Assembly: GCF_923079645.1 (NCBI RefSeq)
Contig: NZ_CAKLPY010000002.1
Span: 1,426,001 to 1,490,000 of the forward strand
Source: Emticicia aquatica
GTDB taxonomy: Bacteria; Bacteroidota; Bacteroidia; Cytophagales; Spirosomataceae
Direction of reading: 5' to 3'
DNA length: 64,000 bases
How positions within the stretch are numbered: the first letter of the stretch is position 1; each line of letters opens with the position of its first letter. Both the position numbers and the translations under genes were made by a program. This document shows positions 51,092 through 59,653 of the stretch, in pieces. The notes below the pieces were generated by a model. It ran no database searches. It was given only the letters and a program-made list of their open reading frames with translations, and was not told the origin of the DNA.

Positions 51092-52342
51092 CTACCATCT
51101 TACTTGTCCATCGCCAATTACAATCCATTTTTCAGTCACGAGTTTTTCGAGAGCAAATGGCCCACGAGCATGGAGTTTTTGCGTGGAAATGCCAATTTCT
51201 GCACCTAAACCAAACTGTCCACCATCTGTAAAACGAGTAGAAGCATTATGATAAACGGCCGCTGCATCAACTTCCGCCAAAAATCTTGCTGCAAAAGCTT
51301 GGTTTTGTGTCAGAATCGCTTCTGAATGTCGAGAAGAAAATGCTTGAATGTGCGAAAGTGCTTGGTCGATATTGGTAACAGTCTTGATAGAAATTTTATA
51401 ATCGAGCCATTCACGGCCAAAATCTTCGGGTTGAGCGTGATGTAAGTTTTCATAGCCAATTTTCTCAAAAACTGCGTAAGCTTTTTCATCGGCATAAATC
51501 CCAACGTTCCATTTCTTGAAATCTTCTACTAACATTGGCAAAAATTGTTCAATGATAGCTTCGTCAATAATTGCACAATCCAAAGAATTACAAACTGATG
51601 GACGAGAAACACGGGCATTGACAATAATGTCTTTAGCTTTGGCTAAATCAGCACTTGATTCAACGTATGTATGCACCACGCCAGCACCAGTTTCGATGGT
51701 AGGAATGAGTGAATTTTGACGCACAAATTGAATAAGTGAGTCAGACCCACGAGGAATAATAATATCAACAAAGCGAGTTGCTTTTAATAATTCTTCGGTA
51801 AATTTTCTGTCGGTTGGCAAAAGTAAAACTGCTTCATCAGCAACGCCAAATTTTGCCAAAATTTGATGAATTAGGCCAACTAGACAAGAGTTTGAGAAAA
51901 AAGCTTCTTTTCCACCTTTCAGCACACACGCATTGCCCGAACGCAAGCAGAGCGAAGCCACATCAATCGTAACATTTGGGCGAGATTCGTAAATAACGCC
52001 TACAACGCCCATCGGAACGGCAATTTTCTTAATATTTAAGCCATTCTCAAGGTTTCTTTCGGTCAGAACTTCTCCTGTTGGGTCGGGTAAAAGAGCCACT
52101 TCTCGTAGCGAATCTGCCAAACCTTGAATACGGTTTTCATTCAAAAGCAAACGGTCATATTTAGGGTCGGTTTTATCCATTAAGTCTAAATCCTTTTGAT
52201 TTTCAGACATAATCAAAATCTTTGATTGCTCAACGATTTCTGCCAATTCATTCAATAATTGACTACGTTGGGCATCAGAAAGCCGACGAACCGATGCCGA
52301 CGCTTGTTGCGTTTGCTGTAAAAGAGGAAGTATTGAATTCAT
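51092..52342 (-). CDS. proA: Glutamate-5-semialdehyde dehydrogenase
   Basis: 416 residues. Aldehyde-dehydrogenase-like reductase with GVIYESRPNVTIDVASLCLR, GNACVLKGGKEAFFSNSC, PRGSDSLIQFV and the catalytic cysteine in RPSVCNSLDCAIID. It reduces gamma-glutamyl phosphate to glutamate semialdehyde with NADPH, the second step of proline synthesis. The partner proB is not beside it. Divergent from DUF4301; a terminator-like hairpin lies in its leader (52398-52438). Secure. Confidence 0.96.
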   Translation of the reverse strand: MNSILPLLQQTQQASASVRRLSDAQRSQLLNELAEIVEQSKILIMSENQKDLDLMDKTDPKYDRLLLNENRIQGLADSLREVALLPDPTGEVLTERNLENGLNIKKIAVPMGVVGVIYESRPNVTIDVASLCLRSGNACVLKGGKEAFFSNSCLVGLIHQILAKFGVADEAVLLLPTDRKFTEELLKATRFVDIIIPRGSDSLIQFVRQNSLIPTIETGAGVVHTYVESSADLAKAKDIIVNARVSRPSVCNSLDCAIIDEAIIEQFLPMLVEDFKKWNVGIYADEKAYAVFEKIGYENLHHAQPEDFGREWLDYKISIKTVTNIDQALSHIQAFSSRHSEAILTQNQAFAARFLAEVDAAAVYHNASTRFTDGGQFGLGAEIGISTQKLHARGPFALEKLVTEKWIVIGDGQVRW

Positions 52343-52397
52343 TTTTCTGTTTTGGCCACTAGCTTTTGGCTATCAACTACTAAAAATTATCATGCTT

Positions 52398-52438
52398 AAA
52401 AAAGACGAAGTCAGAACGTATATGTCTTCATCTTTTTT
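52398..52438 (-). terminator. Terminator-like hairpin in the proA leader
   Basis: AAAAAAGACGAAG (52398-52410) and CTTCATCTTTTTT (52426-52438). On the minus strand it pairs fully (one U-G) with a final U6; on the plus strand it has a C-A mismatch. Located 56 bp upstream of proA in a divergent intergenic region, so it may be an attenuator. Confidence 0.5.
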
Positions 52439-52533
52439 AATTAATCACGAGCAAAACATTGCCTTGATTTTATTTTTTCGTAAAATTACGTTTCAATCAG
52501 CACAATCAAAAGAATTAACTCAACCTAAGTAAT

Positions 52534-54012
52534 ATGTTTAGCGAAAAAGACCTTAGCCAAATTGACGCCCGAGGGGCAAATCTTGAAACAATTCTTGAGC
52601 AAATCGAAAACTTTAAGAATGGATTTCCTTACCTCAACGTCATCAAAGCCGCCACCATCGACGATGGAATGATTCAACTTGGCGATGAAAAAGCGACCAA
52701 ACTTGCCAAAGATTTTGACGACCAGATTTTCGGTAAAAAATTACTAAAATTTGTGCCAGCTTCAGGTGCAGCTTCTCGGATGTTCAAATCGCTTTTTGCA
52801 GCTTTAGAAGAAGACAAAATTGATAAATCAGTCAATGAGTTTTTGGAGCGACTACAAGATTTTGCGTTTTATAATAGTTTAATAAAATCAATCGGAAGCG
52901 AATCAGCCGATCATAAAACTATCTTAAAGCATCTCCTAACAGCCGAAGGCCTAGATTATGGTAGTTTACCTAAAGGTTTGTTGGAATTTCATAAATACGG
53001 AGATTCAACTCGCACACCAGCCGAAGAACATTTGGTGGAAGGAGCAAAATATGCCAATGCGGGCGGAAAAGTAAATCTTCATTTTACGGTTTCGCCAGAG
53101 CATAGAAGTAAGTTTCAAGCCTTAATTGATAGTGTTTTGGCAAGTTATGAAGCAAAATTTGGCGTAAAATATAGCATCAGTTTTTCTGAGCAGAAACCCT
53201 CGACAGATACGATTGCGGTGAACCTTGATAACACACCATTCCGCAATGCAAATGGAGATTTATTGTTTCGTCCAGCAGGACACGGTGCTTTGCTAGAAAA
53301 TCTGAACGACCAAGATGCTGATGTTGTATTTATCAAAAACATTGATAATGTTGTGCCAGATAGCTTAAAAGAGCAAACAATTATCTATAAAAAAGCTTTG
53401 GCAAGTTTAGTGCTGAGCTACCAAGAAGCGATTTTTGCATTCTTGAAAATGATGGATGGCGTAAAAATAAGCGAAGTAGATTTACTAGAAATTTCTGAAT
53501 TTTTAGAAAACGAACTTTGTGTCGAAGCTCCCGAAGATTACGAAGATTATACTTTAGAAGAAAAAATTACTTATTGCCGTGCGAAACTTAATCGTCCATT
53601 GCGTATTTGTGGCATGGTGAAAAACGTTGGTGAACCAGGTGGTGGGCCTTTTTGGGCAGAAAATGCCGATGGTTCAACGTCGTTACAAGTAGTAGAATCT
53701 GCCCAAATTGATTTGAAAGATCCTGACCAAAAAGAAATTTTCGACGAAGCAACGCACTTTAACCCAGTTGATTTGATTTGTACTTTGAAAGATTACAAAG
53801 GAAATAAATTTAATCTTTTGGATTTCCGTGACCCAAAAACAGGGTTTAATACACAAAAATCTCAAAGTGGTCGTGACCTAAAAGCTCAAGAACTTCCAGG
53901 TCTTTGGAATGGTGCAATGGCAGATTGGAATACGCTTTTTGTAGAAGTGCCATTGATTACGTTTAATCCTGTGAAAACGGTGAATGATTTATTAAGACCA
54001 GAACACCAATAA
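52534..54012 (+). CDS. DUF4301 family protein
   Basis: 492 residues. The start (FSEKDLSQIDARGANLETIL, then FKNGFPYLNVIKAATIDDGM) and the blocks KFVPASGAASRMFKSL, FRPAGHGALLENLNDQDADV and KNVGEPGGGPFWAE are the conserved signature of DUF4301. The GHGALLENLN and GxGxxSRMFK segments suggest a nucleotidyltransferase-like or sugar-phosphate-binding fold, but no function has been shown. Widespread in Bacteroidota. It is followed 66 bp later by an APH-fold kinase in the same direction. No signal peptide; cytoplasmic. Confidence 0.88.
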   Translation: MFSEKDLSQIDARGANLETILEQIENFKNGFPYLNVIKAATIDDGMIQLGDEKATKLAKDFDDQIFGKKLLKFVPASGAASRMFKSLFAALEEDKIDKSVNEFLERLQDFAFYNSLIKSIGSESADHKTILKHLLTAEGLDYGSLPKGLLEFHKYGDSTRTPAEEHLVEGAKYANAGGKVNLHFTVSPEHRSKFQALIDSVLASYEAKFGVKYSISFSEQKPSTDTIAVNLDNTPFRNANGDLLFRPAGHGALLENLNDQDADVVFIKNIDNVVPDSLKEQTIIYKKALASLVLSYQEAIFAFLKMMDGVKISEVDLLEISEFLENELCVEAPEDYEDYTLEEKITYCRAKLNRPLRICGMVKNVGEPGGGPFWAENADGSTSLQVVESAQIDLKDPDQKEIFDEATHFNPVDLICTLKDYKGNKFNLLDFRDPKTGFNTQKSQSGRDLKAQELPGLWNGAMADWNTLFVEVPLITFNPVKTVNDLLRPEHQ

Positions 54013-54078
54013 GAAAATTATAAATAATGGATACGAAACCAGAATAGTCTATTTTCGGTATTCGCTATTTTCTCGATA

Positions 54079-55158
54079 ATGACTTCATTAAAAATAGATA
54101 CGCCAACGACTGTTCGGCTAGGAGAAGAATTGGATTTGGTAAAGTTAAATGACTTTATCAAATCCCAATTGCCTGATTTTGAAGAAATTATAGAAGTTTC
54201 GCAATTCCCAGGAGGGTATTCAAACTTGACGTATTTCTTGAAAACAGCAAACCGAGCGTATGTTTTGCGTCGCCCACCCGTTGGAGCAAAAGACATCAAG
54301 GGAGGACATGATATGGCACGTGAATACAAGATTTTGACTGCTATAAAATCAATTGGTTATGCAAAAATTCCGAATCCAATTATTTTTTCGGAAGATGAAA
54401 ACATAATGGGTTGTCCGTTTTATATCATGGAGCGAGTGCAAGGCATTATTTTGCGGGCAAAAGATGCTCCAAAACTCATGGCTTCGGTTGCTCCTAATGA
54501 AATGCGAAAACTATCGGAAGCACTTTGTGATAATCTAGCCGATTTGCATGCTATTGATATTGAATCTACGGGACTAATAAATATTGGTAAACCAGAAGGC
54601 TATATTCTGAGGCAAGTTGAAGGTTGGCATAAGCGTTATTTGGCTTCGCAAACAGATGAAATTGCATCAATGGATAATCTGGCAAATTGGCTTAAAGTCA
54701 ACCTTCCTACAGAAGGAAAGCCAACGCTCATTCATAATGATTATAAGTATGATAATGTAGTGTTAAATGCCAATAATTTATCAGAAATCATAGCTGTTTT
54801 AGATTGGGAAATGACCACCGTTGGCGACCCTCTTATGGATTTAGGTACAAGTCTTTCGTACTGGGCGGAAGCCAATGATGGAACTTTTGAGAAAACATTC
54901 AATCTTTCGTGGGTTGAAGGGAATTTGACACGCCAAGAGTTTGCCGAGCGTTATGCCGAAAAAAGTGGCCGAGATGTATCTAATATTTTGTATTTCTATG
55001 TTTTTGGTTTATTCAAAAACTCAGTAGTTATTCAACAAATTTATAGCCGATACAAAAAAGGGCTAACAACCGACCCTCGTTTTGCTGATTTAATTTTTGG
55101 TGTAAAAGCACTTTCAAAAAAAGGTATAAAGTCAATTGAAAGTGGGAAAATGATGTAG
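54079..55158 (+). CDS. Phosphotransferase family protein (APH fold, ACAD10/11-like)
   Basis: 359 residues. It is a kinase-like fold with a nucleotide loop near FPGGYSNLTYFL, RRPPVGAKDIKGGHDMAREY as a following strand, and the catalytic Brenner motif HNDYKYDNVVLN. The metal-binding LDWEMTTVGDPLMDLG follows. This layout matches the N-terminal kinase of mammalian ACAD10/11, which phosphorylates 4-hydroxy acyl-CoAs during their breakdown; a bacterial role in CoA-thioester catabolism is plausible but no acyl-CoA genes are near. Ends at a strong shared terminator. Confidence 0.85.
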   Translation: MTSLKIDTPTTVRLGEELDLVKLNDFIKSQLPDFEEIIEVSQFPGGYSNLTYFLKTANRAYVLRRPPVGAKDIKGGHDMAREYKILTAIKSIGYAKIPNPIIFSEDENIMGCPFYIMERVQGIILRAKDAPKLMASVAPNEMRKLSEALCDNLADLHAIDIESTGLINIGKPEGYILRQVEGWHKRYLASQTDEIASMDNLANWLKVNLPTEGKPTLIHNDYKYDNVVLNANNLSEIIAVLDWEMTTVGDPLMDLGTSLSYWAEANDGTFEKTFNLSWVEGNLTRQEFAERYAEKSGRDVSNILYFYVFGLFKNSVVIQQIYSRYKKGLTTDPRFADLIFGVKALSKKGIKSIESGKMM

Positions 55159-55175
55159 CATACTTTTTATTTGAT

Positions 55176-55218
55176 AACAAAAAAGAGCTTGAAAATTATT
55201 TTCAAGCTCTTTTTTGTT
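55176..55218. terminator. Bidirectional intrinsic terminator
   Basis: Perfect 20-bp arms 55176-55195 and 55199-55218 (AAAAAGAGCTTGAAAA type), loop TTA. Between the convergent kinase and TPR genes; strong U-runs on both strands. Confidence 0.93.
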
Positions 55219-55222
55219 AAAC

Positions 55223-56635
55223 TTATTTATACTGCTCGATGATTCGATGAAGTGCCTTTTGCGTATCTAGATTCGGGAAGAAATCATAGATTTGGGTGTG
55301 CGATTCGAAGTTTAAAATCAAACCAGTTTCTAAATATTTGTAGGCTTCATTGTAGCTGCCATCAAAAATTAGATAAGCGGCAGCTCGATAAAATAAATCT
55401 GGGTCATCGGGCATTTCCGAAATTCCATCATAAACTATTTCAAAAGCTTTGCTATATTCGCTTTGCTCAAAAAATAACAATGACCAATTCAACCAAATAT
55501 CAGGATTGTTTGGGTCGATTGCTACGGCTTGCGTGTAGGCTTCATTGCTCGATAAAAAGTTGCCAAGTTTTGATTCGGTATCGCCCAATAACAACCAATA
55601 ATCAGCATTGGATTCATTGAGTTTGATGGCTTTTTGGGTAAAATGAACACTTTCAAGCCATCGGTCTTGCTCGTATAAAGCGGAACCCATTCCAAACCAA
55701 GCATCGTCCCAGTTTTCATCTAAAATGGTTGCTTCTTTATAATTTTTATACGCCTCTTCGTATTGTTCTAATTTTTCGCAAGATGCCCCCAAATGAGTGT
55801 AAACTTCGGCCGAAGGAGCTTCATGTTTCAATACGTTGGCGTAACATTCTTTAGCATCAATAAAATTATTGAGATTCATGTACGCATGGGCCAAATTGAA
55901 CCAACCCGAAGCGAAGTCTTCTTTTACTGTAACGGCATAGTCGTAGGCGAAAGCGGCATCTTTGTGCTTATTCAATCGGCTATACATCATGCCTAAAGCA
56001 AACCACGCAAAGTGCGAGTAGGGGTCATTATCAACTAATTGCTCAAAATAGACGAGGTTTTCTTCTAATTTATTGGCTTGCTCTAAACAAAAAACCAATT
56101 CATAAAAACCAATTTCCTCATGAAATTTATGACGAATCGCTTTTTTATAAAAATGAGCGGCTTCTTCAAATTTTTGCCAATTTTGATACGTTTGTGCTAA
56201 CTGAAAATAAACGGTTTCTTTCTCGTCCGACAATAACAATGCTTCACGAAGATGCTCAATAGCTTCTTCATAATTACCCATCAGATTAGAAATTACTCCT
56301 CTCATGTAAGTTATTTCGTTATCGGCGGGGTTGAAAGTGGCCGCTTGGTCAAGTACCGACATTGCCTCCTCAAACTGCTCATAATTGGCGTGCAATTGCA
56401 CTTTATCCAAGAGTAGCTCGAGCGAATAAGGGTATTGTTGCAAGCCAATTCGGCACGCTTTCATGGCCATATCCCATTTGCTTTTGAGCAAATAATATTC
56501 TGACAATTGTTCGTACGTTTCTTCATCGAAGAAAATCGATTCCTTACTTTTGAGCATTTCCTCAAAGCGTTCGGCAGATGCTTTTACGTCAGCGTCGTCG
56601 AAGTTATCGAATCTGTCACTAAATTCGTGTTGCAT
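55223..56635 (-). CDS. Tetratricopeptide-repeat protein
   Basis: 470 residues from the ATG at 56635 (MQHEFSDRFDNFDDADVKAS); the frame runs further to a TTG at 56650. About ten 34-residue TPRs fill residues ~45-450 (YEQLSEYYLLKSKWDMAMKA, YEEAIEHLREALLLSDE, GSALYEQDRWLESVHFTQKA, WLLLGDTESKLGNFLSSNEA). The N-terminal 30 residues are very acidic. No signal peptide or membrane span, so it is a cytoplasmic scaffold. Partner unknown; it stands alone with about 280 bp of non-coding DNA upstream. Confidence 0.88.
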   Translation of the reverse strand: MQHEFSDRFDNFDDADVKASAERFEEMLKSKESIFFDEETYEQLSEYYLLKSKWDMAMKACRIGLQQYPYSLELLLDKVQLHANYEQFEEAMSVLDQAATFNPADNEITYMRGVISNLMGNYEEAIEHLREALLLSDEKETVYFQLAQTYQNWQKFEEAAHFYKKAIRHKFHEEIGFYELVFCLEQANKLEENLVYFEQLVDNDPYSHFAWFALGMMYSRLNKHKDAAFAYDYAVTVKEDFASGWFNLAHAYMNLNNFIDAKECYANVLKHEAPSAEVYTHLGASCEKLEQYEEAYKNYKEATILDENWDDAWFGMGSALYEQDRWLESVHFTQKAIKLNESNADYWLLLGDTESKLGNFLSSNEAYTQAVAIDPNNPDIWLNWSLLFFEQSEYSKAFEIVYDGISEMPDDPDLFYRAAAYLIFDGSYNEAYKYLETGLILNFESHTQIYDFFPNLDTQKALHRIIEQYK

Positions 56636-56914
56636 GTAGATTCCACTCAAAGGTTAGTCAGTCCAACCATAGGACTGCACATCGTGACTTTAAAAATGTA
56701 GTTTTGGGACTTTAAATTATGACTACAATTTCGAATATTTTGTTTGGTATTAATTGATTTTAGCCGTTAAGAGCATTTATTTGTTCTTGATTGGCTATTA
56801 ACAGATAATAAAAGCGAACATTAATATTAAAATTAGGATTAAATATAAAAGTTATTTATTAAATGTCAATAAATTTTGCAAAATAAAAGTTCGTTTTGAT
56901 TTTCGATGAATATT
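56636..56914. other. 279-bp non-coding gap upstream of the TPR gene
   Basis: AT-rich, no gene seen. It contains a small inverted repeat CAGTCC / GGACTG (56659-56664 / 56672-56677) and two copies of GACTTTAAA about 25 bp apart. No TAnnTTTG box was found on the minus strand here, so the TPR promoter is unclear. Confidence 0.5.
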
Positions 56915-57913
56915 TTAAATTCCTTTTTGCAGAAAACTACAAACTCGAAAAATTGTATCATCTAATTTTGTAAATTCAAAACCAATTGTTTTACGAATCT
57001 TGTCATTTTTATAAGCAAATTTCGTGCGAGAGTTTTTTGCAGTTTCTTTTGTGATAAGTGGAGATTTTTTTGTGAAGAAAGCACGGATGGATTCTAACCT
57101 CCACAAGATTTCGACCATCAATGGTGAAAGGGTACTTGTTGGTGGTTTTTTATTGAAAACACGGGCAATTTTCTCAAAAAACTCTTTGTAAGTGATTGTC
57201 CCGCCATTGAGTATAAAGCGTTCTCCTTTGATTTCTGAAGTTGTTAAACGAAAAATACCCTCGATAACATCCTTAACATCAACGTAATTGAGATTACCGT
57301 TGGTATAATATTTGTTCTGGTCATAAACATACTTAAAGAGCTTCGTACTACTTTTGTGCCAATCTCCTTCGCCCAAAATAATTGAAGGATTTACAACCAC
57401 AACATTGAGTCCTTCGGCTTCTCCCCGCCAAACTTCTAGTTCGGCCTCATACTTTGATTTTGCGTAATTAGAATTGAGTGGAGAATCTTCCCATTTTTGA
57501 TTTTCGTCGATTATTCCTCCAAAAACGTTTTCTGATGCAGCCGTTGTGCGACCCAAAGCGGCAATCGAACTAACATGGCAAAGTTTTTTTATTTTTTTCT
57601 CTAAACAAATATTTACTAAGTTGGCTGTTCCTTCTACGTTTACTTTAAACATTTGGTTTCGGTCTTTGGCAGCAAAAGAAACCAAAGCGGCTGTATGAAC
57701 CACAAAGTCTTTATTCTCAAGGGCATTTTCGAGTGAATGAATGTCCAAAATATCACCTTCAATGATGGAAATTTTATCAGCAATATCTTTCAACAAAGAT
57801 AAATCGCTATTGGCTCTACATAATGCAGAAACATTATAGCCAGCGTCAACAAATCGGCGAGTAGCAGCACTTCCAACCAAACCATTTGCACCCGTAATAA
57901 GAACTCGATTCAT
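56915..57913 (-). CDS. NAD-dependent epimerase/dehydratase
   Basis: 332 residues from the ATG at 57913 (MNRVLITGANGLVGSAATRR). The longer frame to 57970 overlaps a REP palindrome and is rejected. Extended SDR: TGANGLVGSA nucleotide loop, HTAALVSFAAKDRNQMFKVN, and YxxxK in NSNYAKSKYEAELEV. Upper-clade members act on nucleotide sugars or on carbonyls such as dihydroflavonol-type substrates; nothing nearby tells which. Follows guaB on the same strand after a 96-bp gap that holds a REP copy. Confidence 0.85.
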   Translation of the reverse strand: MNRVLITGANGLVGSAATRRFVDAGYNVSALCRANSDLSLLKDIADKISIIEGDILDIHSLENALENKDFVVHTAALVSFAAKDRNQMFKVNVEGTANLVNICLEKKIKKLCHVSSIAALGRTTAASENVFGGIIDENQKWEDSPLNSNYAKSKYEAELEVWRGEAEGLNVVVVNPSIILGEGDWHKSSTKLFKYVYDQNKYYTNGNLNYVDVKDVIEGIFRLTTSEIKGERFILNGGTITYKEFFEKIARVFNKKPPTSTLSPLMVEILWRLESIRAFFTKKSPLITKETAKNSRTKFAYKNDKIRKTIGFEFTKLDDTIFRVCSFLQKGI

Positions 57914-57955
57914 AATTTTCAGTGAGAGAGTGAAGGTGTTAAACGTTTTAAAATA

Positions 57956-57984
57956 GTAGAGACGTTGCAACGCAACGCCTCTAC
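57956..57984. repeat. REP palindrome, copy 3 (guaB-epimerase gap)
   Basis: GTAGAGACGTTGC (57956-57968), loop AAC, GCAACGCCTCTAC (57972-57984): the same arms as the copies at 47.6 and 47.9 kb with a single T-to-C change in the right arm. Lies 26 bp downstream of the guaB stop. Confidence 0.85.
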
Positions 57985-58009
57985 GACATTTCTTATGATA
58001 ACATCTTGT

Positions 58010-59476
58010 TTATCTCGAATAGTTCGGAGCTTCTCTAGTAATTTGAATATCGTGCGGATGACTTTCTTTGATGCCAGCAGCAGTTATTTTTACAAATTTT
58101 GCTTGCTGTAAAGTGGCAATGTCTCCTGCACCGCAGTAGCCCATACCAGCTTTAAGTCCTCCAACCATTTGATACAAGATTTCGGCAGCACGGCCTTTGA
58201 AAGGCACACGACCAACGATTCCTTCTGGAACTAATTTCTTAATATCATCTTCTGCATCTTGGAAATAACGGTCTTTTGAGCCATCTTCCATCGCTTCTAC
58301 CGAACCCATTCCACGGTATGTTTTGAACTTACGTCCTTCATAAATGACCATTTCGCCAGGTGCTTCTTCTGTACCTGCCAACAATGAACCAATCATAACT
58401 GTACTTGCACCTGCTGCGATAGCTTTTACAATATCGCCAGAGAAACGGATTCCACCGTCGGCAATTACTGGTACACCATATTTTGCGGCTGCTCTTGCAG
58501 AATCTGCAACGGCCGATAATTGTGGCATTCCGATACCAGCGATGATTCGAGTTGTACAGATACTTCCTGGGCCAACGCCAACTTTGATAGCATCGGCTCC
58601 TGCTTTAGCAAGGGCTTCGGCGGCTTCTTCAGTGGCAATATTACCTACGATTACATCAATATTTGGGAAAGCAGCTTTGATACGTTTGAGGGTATCAATT
58701 ACGCCTTTTGAATGTCCGTGAGCTGTATCAATGCTAACAACATCAACGCCAGCTTTGATAAGTGCTGCAACACGCTCTTCGATGTCGGGAGTTACGCCAA
58801 CTGCTGCTCCTGCAATCAGACGACCAAGCCTATCTTTTGCGGCGTTTGGACGGTCTTTTTTCTTCAAAATATCTCGGTAAGTAATCAACCCGATTATTTT
58901 GTAGTCTTTGTCAACGATTGGTAGTTTTTCAATTTTATAGTTACGCAAAATATCTTCTGCTTCCGATAAACCCGCTCCTTCATGGCCAACGATTAAGTTA
59001 TCTTTGGTCATAATTTCGGTAATTGCTTTTGAGTTATCTAATTGAAAACGTAAATCACGATTAGTAATAATACCTTTTAATTTCTGGTTTTCATCAACAA
59101 TTGGAATGCCACCAATTTTGAATTCCTTCATAATACGTAATGCATCGCCTACGGTAGCTGTTTCATGAAGTGTAATTGGGTCGATAATCATACCGCTTTC
59201 CGAGCGTTTTACCTTGCGAACTTGCTCGGCTTGTTGCTGAACGGTCATGTTTTTGTGAATAAAACCAATTCCTCCTTCTTGAGCCATTGCCACCGCCATT
59301 TCGTATTCGGTCACGGTATCCATTGCCGCCGAGATAAGTGGAATGTTCAATTGAATATTTTTGGTCAGAAATGTTTTCGTTTGCGTATCACGTGGGAGAA
59401 CCTCGGAGTAAGCTGGAACGAGCAGAACGTCGTCGTAAGTGAGTGCTTCGTAAAGCAGTTTTGAAGAATCTAACAT
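58010..59476 (-). CDS. guaB: IMP dehydrogenase
   Basis: 488 residues from the ATG at 59476. The longer frame to a TTG at 59539 would start inside the -33 element. TIM barrel with [17 protein letters not shown] at the start. Two CBS domains are inserted at about 95-215 ([20 protein letters not shown] and [20 protein letters not shown]). The catalytic Cys loop [13 protein letters not shown] and the flap [10 protein letters not shown] follow. It makes XMP from IMP with NAD, the committed step to GMP. The CBS pair allows adenine/guanine nucleotide control. Confidence 0.96.
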   Translation of the reverse strand: MLDSSKLLYEALTYDDVLLVPAYSEVLPRDTQTKTFLTKNIQLNIPLISAAMDTVTEYEMAVAMAQEGGIGFIHKNMTVQQQAEQVRKVKRSESGMIIDPITLHETATVGDALRIMKEFKIGGIPIVDENQKLKGIITNRDLRFQLDNSKAITEIMTKDNLIVGHEGAGLSEAEDILRNYKIEKLPIVDKDYKIIGLITYRDILKKKDRPNAAKDRLGRLIAGAAVGVTPDIEERVAALIKAGVDVVSIDTAHGHSKGVIDTLKRIKAAFPNIDVIVGNIATEEAAEALAKAGADAIKVGVGPGSICTTRIIAGIGMPQLSAVADSARAAAKYGVPVIADGGIRFSGDIVKAIAAGASTVMIGSLLAGTEEAPGEMVIYEGRKFKTYRGMGSVEAMEDGSKDRYFQDAEDDIKKLVPEGIVGRVPFKGRAAEILYQMVGGLKAGMGYCGAGDIATLQQAKFVKITAAGIKESHPHDIQITREAPNYSR

Positions 59477-59508
59477 ATGCAAATAATTTCGTTTTCTTAT
59501 TTGCCAAG

Positions 59509-59539
59509 CAAAATTACGGCAAATATTTGGAAACGACAA
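59509..59539 (-). promoter_or_regulatory. Promoter of guaB
   Basis: Minus-strand TTG (59539-59537), 20-bp spacer, TAATTTTG (59516-59509). Leader of about 27 nt to the ATG at 59476. Confidence 0.68.
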
Positions 59540-59593
59540 TTTTCTGCGAAAAATTTAATTTCTAATTAATATTAAGCTCATCATGGGAATGTA

Positions 59594-59643
59594 TTTTGAA
59601 GTAGAAAAATATTGTCGATTATCAACATTTTTCTACTTCAAAA
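59594..59643 (-). terminator. Perfect 17-bp inverted repeat after the TolC-family gene
   Basis: TTTTGAAGTAGAAAAAT (59594-59610) and its exact complement (59627-59643), 16-nt loop. It lies 11 bp after the TolC stop. No separate U-run follows on either strand, so it is terminator-like by place rather than by full pattern. Confidence 0.65.
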
Positions 59644-59653
59644 ACAACCCAAA

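Noticed and set aside
56659..56720. GACTTTAAA direct repeats near the TPR start as operator
   Set aside because: Two imperfect copies in AT-rich DNA are expected by chance; reported only as part of the gap.
57914..57970. Longer epimerase start at 57970
   Set aside because: It would place a REP palindrome arm in the coding region and delay the Rossmann TGANGLVG motif by 19 residues.
59477..59539. Longer guaB start (TTG at 59539)
   Set aside because: It covers the promoter; the ATG at 59476 fits the normal IMPDH N-terminus.
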